DNA of 7,979 nucleotides from Puniceicoccales bacterium (lineage in GTDB: Bacteria > Verrucomicrobiota > Verrucomicrobiia > Opitutales > JAIRKQ01), in NCBI GenBank assembly GCA_031266155.1, contig JAISBO010000049.1, positions 1 through 7,979 on the forward strand, written 5' to 3'. The translations under genes were made by a program, and so were the position numbers. Numbering within the stretch: the stretch's first letter is position 1; every line of letters starts with the position of its first letter. Below are positions 6,031-7,979 of this stretch, piece after piece. Under the pieces are notes generated by a model. That model saw only the letters and a program-made list of their open reading frames with translations, did not search any database and had not been told where the DNA came from.

Positions 6031-6273
6031 ATGCAAGGTCAATGCCATTTAAATCTAGATGGATCTCATAAAGCATGCCGCAAGAAGATTTGGCTCTTTG
6101 CGTCAAATCATTGGGATGTGTTTTATCGGCAATACATAACGAACATTGGAAGACCTGATTTGCTGGGTTACAACGAATCGTTGCTGATTTCCGGAATAAG
6201 GGAAAAGTTTTTGACATTGTCCCAGGATGCGACAATTATGACCCTAGTCATGGAAAAATTACAGCCATTTTAG
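6031..6273 (+). CDS. Doubtful 80-codon ORF in the unit 2 tail
   Basis: The ORF starts MQGQCHLNLD and runs through YITNIGRPDLLGYNESLLISGI to a stop at 6273, extending past the duplication end point (6226) into unique flank. It may be the ancestral form of the frame seen chimerically at 4257-4604. The two versions match at both ends but are out of register in the middle (about codons 11-33). The changes show no third-position bias, so conservation as a protein is not supported. No Shine-Dalgarno or known family. Listed for completeness. Confidence 0.2.
   Translation: MQGQCHLNLDGSHKACRKKIWLFASNHWDVFYRQYITNIGRPDLLGYNESLLISGIREKFLTLSQDATIMTLVMEKLQPF
6226..6237 (+). repeat. End-point 12-mer of the tandem duplication
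   Basis: GATGCGACAATT matches the unit-start 12-mer GATACGACCATT (2485 and 4449) at 10 of 12 positions. Homology between the units stops here. It is the likely partner of the eno site in the event that created the duplication. Confidence 0.75.
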
Positions 6274-6364
6274 AAGGGAAAGTGATCAACATCTCAACTG
6301 AAAAAAGTTAGGGTCACATTTCCACAAGTACATCCTGGGTCTTGTTATAGGCATCGTCAGCCTT

Positions 6365-7837
6365 TTATCTAGCTTCTTCTAAAAGCCTTTTCGCTTCCCA
6401 TATCTGTTCAGCAACGAATTCATCTCCTTTGTATTGTGCTTCGGCAATTGGAATCACAGTTTCCTCGTAAAAACGAAAGACTGACACATTTTTGTTCTCA
6501 ACGGTGACATTAAGGTCAGTCAATGGAAGGACCACGAGCTCCTTCTGAATGGGGGAGGTTCCTTTAATCGAGAAAAATCCAGAGGCAACGGAATAAATCG
6601 GAATTTGTCCGTAAATCCTCATATCCCCATAATCATTATTTTCTGCGGGGCTCATCAGTCCCCAGGATTCAGCAGATCTCGCTGCATCACACCGGTAGAC
6701 GCCCTTTTTCGAAGTTTCAGATGGGGGTAAAAAATCTTTTCCGAATAAGGACTCAAGTCCATCCGACTTGACCATTCTTACGGCGTGTAAACTTGGCGGA
6801 TCTTCATCGGTTTGCCCGGGAAATTTTACATGGCGCAAAATCAATTGCGTATAGGCGTAGCTCGTGGCAACATATGGTGCGATTCCTTGGTATTTTGCCT
6901 TAAAACCTGCATCTGTGTATAGCGATGCATCGGATTGGTTCAATAGCGATGAATCATATGATCTCTCCGCAAACATCTTGGCAAGTTCGGGGGTCTCTTT
7001 TGCCCAAGATGGCCTCGACGACACTCTTTGGGAATCCTTTAACACATAATCATTGATTGCATCTCTCATGAAATATGTACTTCCGCGTATCCATTCGTGC
7101 CACATGCAATTTTGTACATAGCTGGGTGTTCCAGGCTCGCGAGTGATCGATTCTTGGATTCGTGACGGAATTCGAAATTCCAAATCTTGCGCCGGAGGCT
7201 TCCCGTTTTTATCCAGCCATGCGAAAAACTTTTCATGGATCCCATTGAATACGGTTAGATCCGATAAAATTACATCAGCGCTTTTCCATCCTTGTAAAAT
7301 GCGCGGGGCTAATAGTCCCTTAGTCGGCCTTACGCCTTTCTGAATGTTTTCGAGTTGCGACTGGTCGAAGATTTCTTCCAACTCCATCCCAATGCTTTGC
7401 AGGGCAACGTCGTGTATGAATTCGTCTTTGACCTTGCCTTTGAGCCATTGGCAATTTTTGAGAATTTTCAACAACATCTCCGGAGACTTGCCTTGCAACT
7501 GCCTGGCTAAGTCTACTAACTTGATTTCTTCCGTTGGTGAACAGACTTTTAGTTCCTTGAATCCATCTACAACGGCGGCTCCGTCGCCAGGCCCCGGGCG
7601 TTCACTTCTAGAGCCGGATGATCTACTTGTTTCCGCTGCTACCACCGGTTCCATTGCGCATGCCCTATCGTGTAGTTTCTTCCCTGCAATTTGAGAGCCC
7701 ACGTCGATTTCATGGTTGATTCGCGATCCTTCACCTCCTTCCTTTACGCGTTTTGCCGTTACTTCAGTATCTTCGGCTTTTTCTACGATGTTAAACGTTC
7801 CCGCCTGGGACCCGTGTATGTCAATTTTAGGAATCAT
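6365..7837 (-). CDS. Unrecognised 490-residue protein
   Basis: I do not recognise this protein. Residues 1-95 are polar and low-complexity (charged, then SRSSGSRSERPGPGDG at 71-86), with no signal peptide or membrane helix. Residues 98-170 look helical (EEIKLVDLARQLQGKSPEMLLKIL region). Residues 195-300 hold aromatic-rich segments such as MWHEWIRGSTYFMRDAINDY (245-264). Residues 310-465 look like a mixed alpha/beta domain with YRCDAARSAESWGL (381-394) and alternating strand-like stretches. A charged helical tail ends the protein (RLLEEAR). The start is the ATG at 7837; no Shine-Dalgarno is visible, and a 13-bp tandem repeat spans the start. It is convergent with paralogue B and shares no clear homology with it, apart from a vague resemblance of a leucine-rich helical stretch. 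A secreted or effector protein is one possibility, from composition only. Confidence 0.83.
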   Translation of the reverse strand: MIPKIDIHGSQAGTFNIVEKAEDTEVTAKRVKEGGEGSRINHEIDVGSQIAGKKLHDRACAMEPVVAAETSRSSGSRSERPGPGDGAAVVDGFKELKVCSPTEEIKLVDLARQLQGKSPEMLLKILKNCQWLKGKVKDEFIHDVALQSIGMELEEIFDQSQLENIQKGVRPTKGLLAPRILQGWKSADVILSDLTVFNGIHEKFFAWLDKNGKPPAQDLEFRIPSRIQESITREPGTPSYVQNCMWHEWIRGSTYFMRDAINDYVLKDSQRVSSRPSWAKETPELAKMFAERSYDSSLLNQSDASLYTDAGFKAKYQGIAPYVATSYAYTQLILRHVKFPGQTDEDPPSLHAVRMVKSDGLESLFGKDFLPPSETSKKGVYRCDAARSAESWGLMSPAENNDYGDMRIYGQIPIYSVASGFFSIKGTSPIQKELVVLPLTDLNVTVENKNVSVFRFYEETVIPIAEAQYKGDEFVAEQIWEAKRLLEEAR

Positions 7838-7852
7838 GATTAGGAATCGTGA
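7827..7852 (-). repeat. 13-bp tandem repeat across the start codon
   Basis: On the plus strand, TTAGGAATCATGA (7827-7839) is followed directly by TTAGGAATCGTGA (7840-7852). On the coding (minus) strand the gene-proximal copy carries the ATG start. The upstream copy has ACG at the same place, one base different. The 13-bp period puts the two out of frame. Confidence 0.85.
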
Positions 7853-7888
7853 TTATGTCAAAAGTTGATTGTAAAAAAATGCTTTTGT

Positions 7889-7903
7889 GTGAAAAAATTT
7901 CAC
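7889..7903. promoter_or_regulatory. Palindrome upstream of the 490-residue gene
   Basis: GTGAAA-AAA-TTTCAC is a perfect six-base inverted repeat with a 3-bp centre, about 50 bp upstream of the ATG at 7837 on the minus strand. Size and position suit a dimeric repressor operator, but no specific regulator is recognised. Confidence 0.4.
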
Positions 7904-7979
7904 CACTATGCATTCTGCTGTGCCTATAAAATCCTATACACAAAAAACCAAGTTTTTTATTCCGAGAATGGAAATGGTA

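Larger units (their letters stand above)
4449..6225 (+). repeat. Tandem duplication, unit 2 (1777 bp)
   Basis: Second copy of 2485-4448. It begins at the junction 12-mer GATACGACCATT and ends immediately before the related 12-mer GATGCGACAATT (6226-6237), beyond which no enolase sequence follows. The unit is 187 bp shorter than unit 1. The shortfall comes from the 10-bp deletion in the eno remnant plus in-frame losses in the unknown gene (notably 24 bp and about 135 bp) and smaller indels. The right end is presumed to be the ancestral flank of the original single copy. Confidence 0.93.
5999..6364. other. 366-bp convergent intergenic region
   Basis: This lies between paralogue B and the oppositely oriented 490-residue gene. 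The left part (to 6225) is the tail of repeat unit 2. The rest (6226-6364) is unique flank. An 8-bp perfect inverted repeat, TGACCCTA (6239-6246) and TAGGGTCA (6309-6316), frames a 62-nt interval. There is no typical GC-rich hairpin followed by T-run that would mark an intrinsic terminator for either convergent gene. The only ORF is the doubtful 80-codon one described separately. Confidence 0.6.

Noticed and set aside
6330..6360. Short matches (TATAGGCATC, CATCCTGGGT) to the thrS end of the window
   Set aside because: Only about 10 bp each and in a different order; compatible with chance.
7942..7958. AAAAAAC-CAA-GTTTTTT hairpin near the right edge, considered as an intrinsic terminator
   Set aside because: The stem has a single G-C pair and would be unstable; no gene visibly ends there.
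7925..7979. TATAAA (7925-7930) and an ATG at 7968 as a promoter and start of a plus-strand gene
   Set aside because: No -35 box at proper spacing, no clear Shine-Dalgarno, and only four codons are inside the window.

Overview
This window looks like bacterial chromosome of moderate GC content. It holds two housekeeping genes and a block of unrecognised accessory genes. The housekeeping genes are a divergent pair: a threonyl-tRNA synthetase (minus strand, 3' end cut off by the window edge) and a complete enolase (plus strand). No phage, transposase, rRNA, tRNA or CRISPR feature is visible. The enolase and ThrRS sequences read to me like those of the Verrucomicrobia/PVC group. That is an impression from memory of the families, not a database result. 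The long, Ser/Pro/Ala-rich, lineage-specific proteins would suit a host-associated bacterium, which is inference only.

Layout. 1-1100: thrS, minus strand, without the N-terminal TGS domain. 1101-1317: intergenic region with several perfect inverted repeats. 1318-2658: eno, catalytically intact. 2674-4224: a 516-residue protein of unknown function, starting 15 bp after eno and in the same frame. 4225-4448: a tail with no convincing gene. 4449-4612: a second, degenerate copy of the last 174 bp of eno. 4625-5998: a 457-residue paralogue of the 516-residue protein. 5999-6225: a second copy of the tail. 6365-7837: an unrelated 490-residue unknown protein on the minus strand. 7838-7979: its upstream region.

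The main discovery is that 2485-6225 is a diverged tandem duplication of about 1.8-2.0 kb. Each unit consists of [last 58 codons and stop of eno + unknown gene + about 225 bp tail]. The breakpoints coincide with a 12-bp near-match: GATACGACCATT in eno at 2485 and at the internal junction 4449, and GATGCGACAATT at the far end, 6226. The duplicated eno tail has lost coding function through a 10-bp deletion. Both unknown genes stay open, and one 33-residue block shows only synonymous differences between them. The block therefore carries its own comparison: dead DNA and selected genes of about the same age. In the remnant stretches I compared by eye, every substitution is a transition.

How the genes work together: ThrRS (translation) and enolase (glycolysis) are unrelated core functions. 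The 516-residue gene probably rides on eno transcription, and neither duplicate has a recognisable Shine-Dalgarno site. I cannot assign a function to the two paralogues or to the 490-residue protein. They are soluble-looking and have low-complexity N-termini, so secreted or effector-like roles are possible but unproven.
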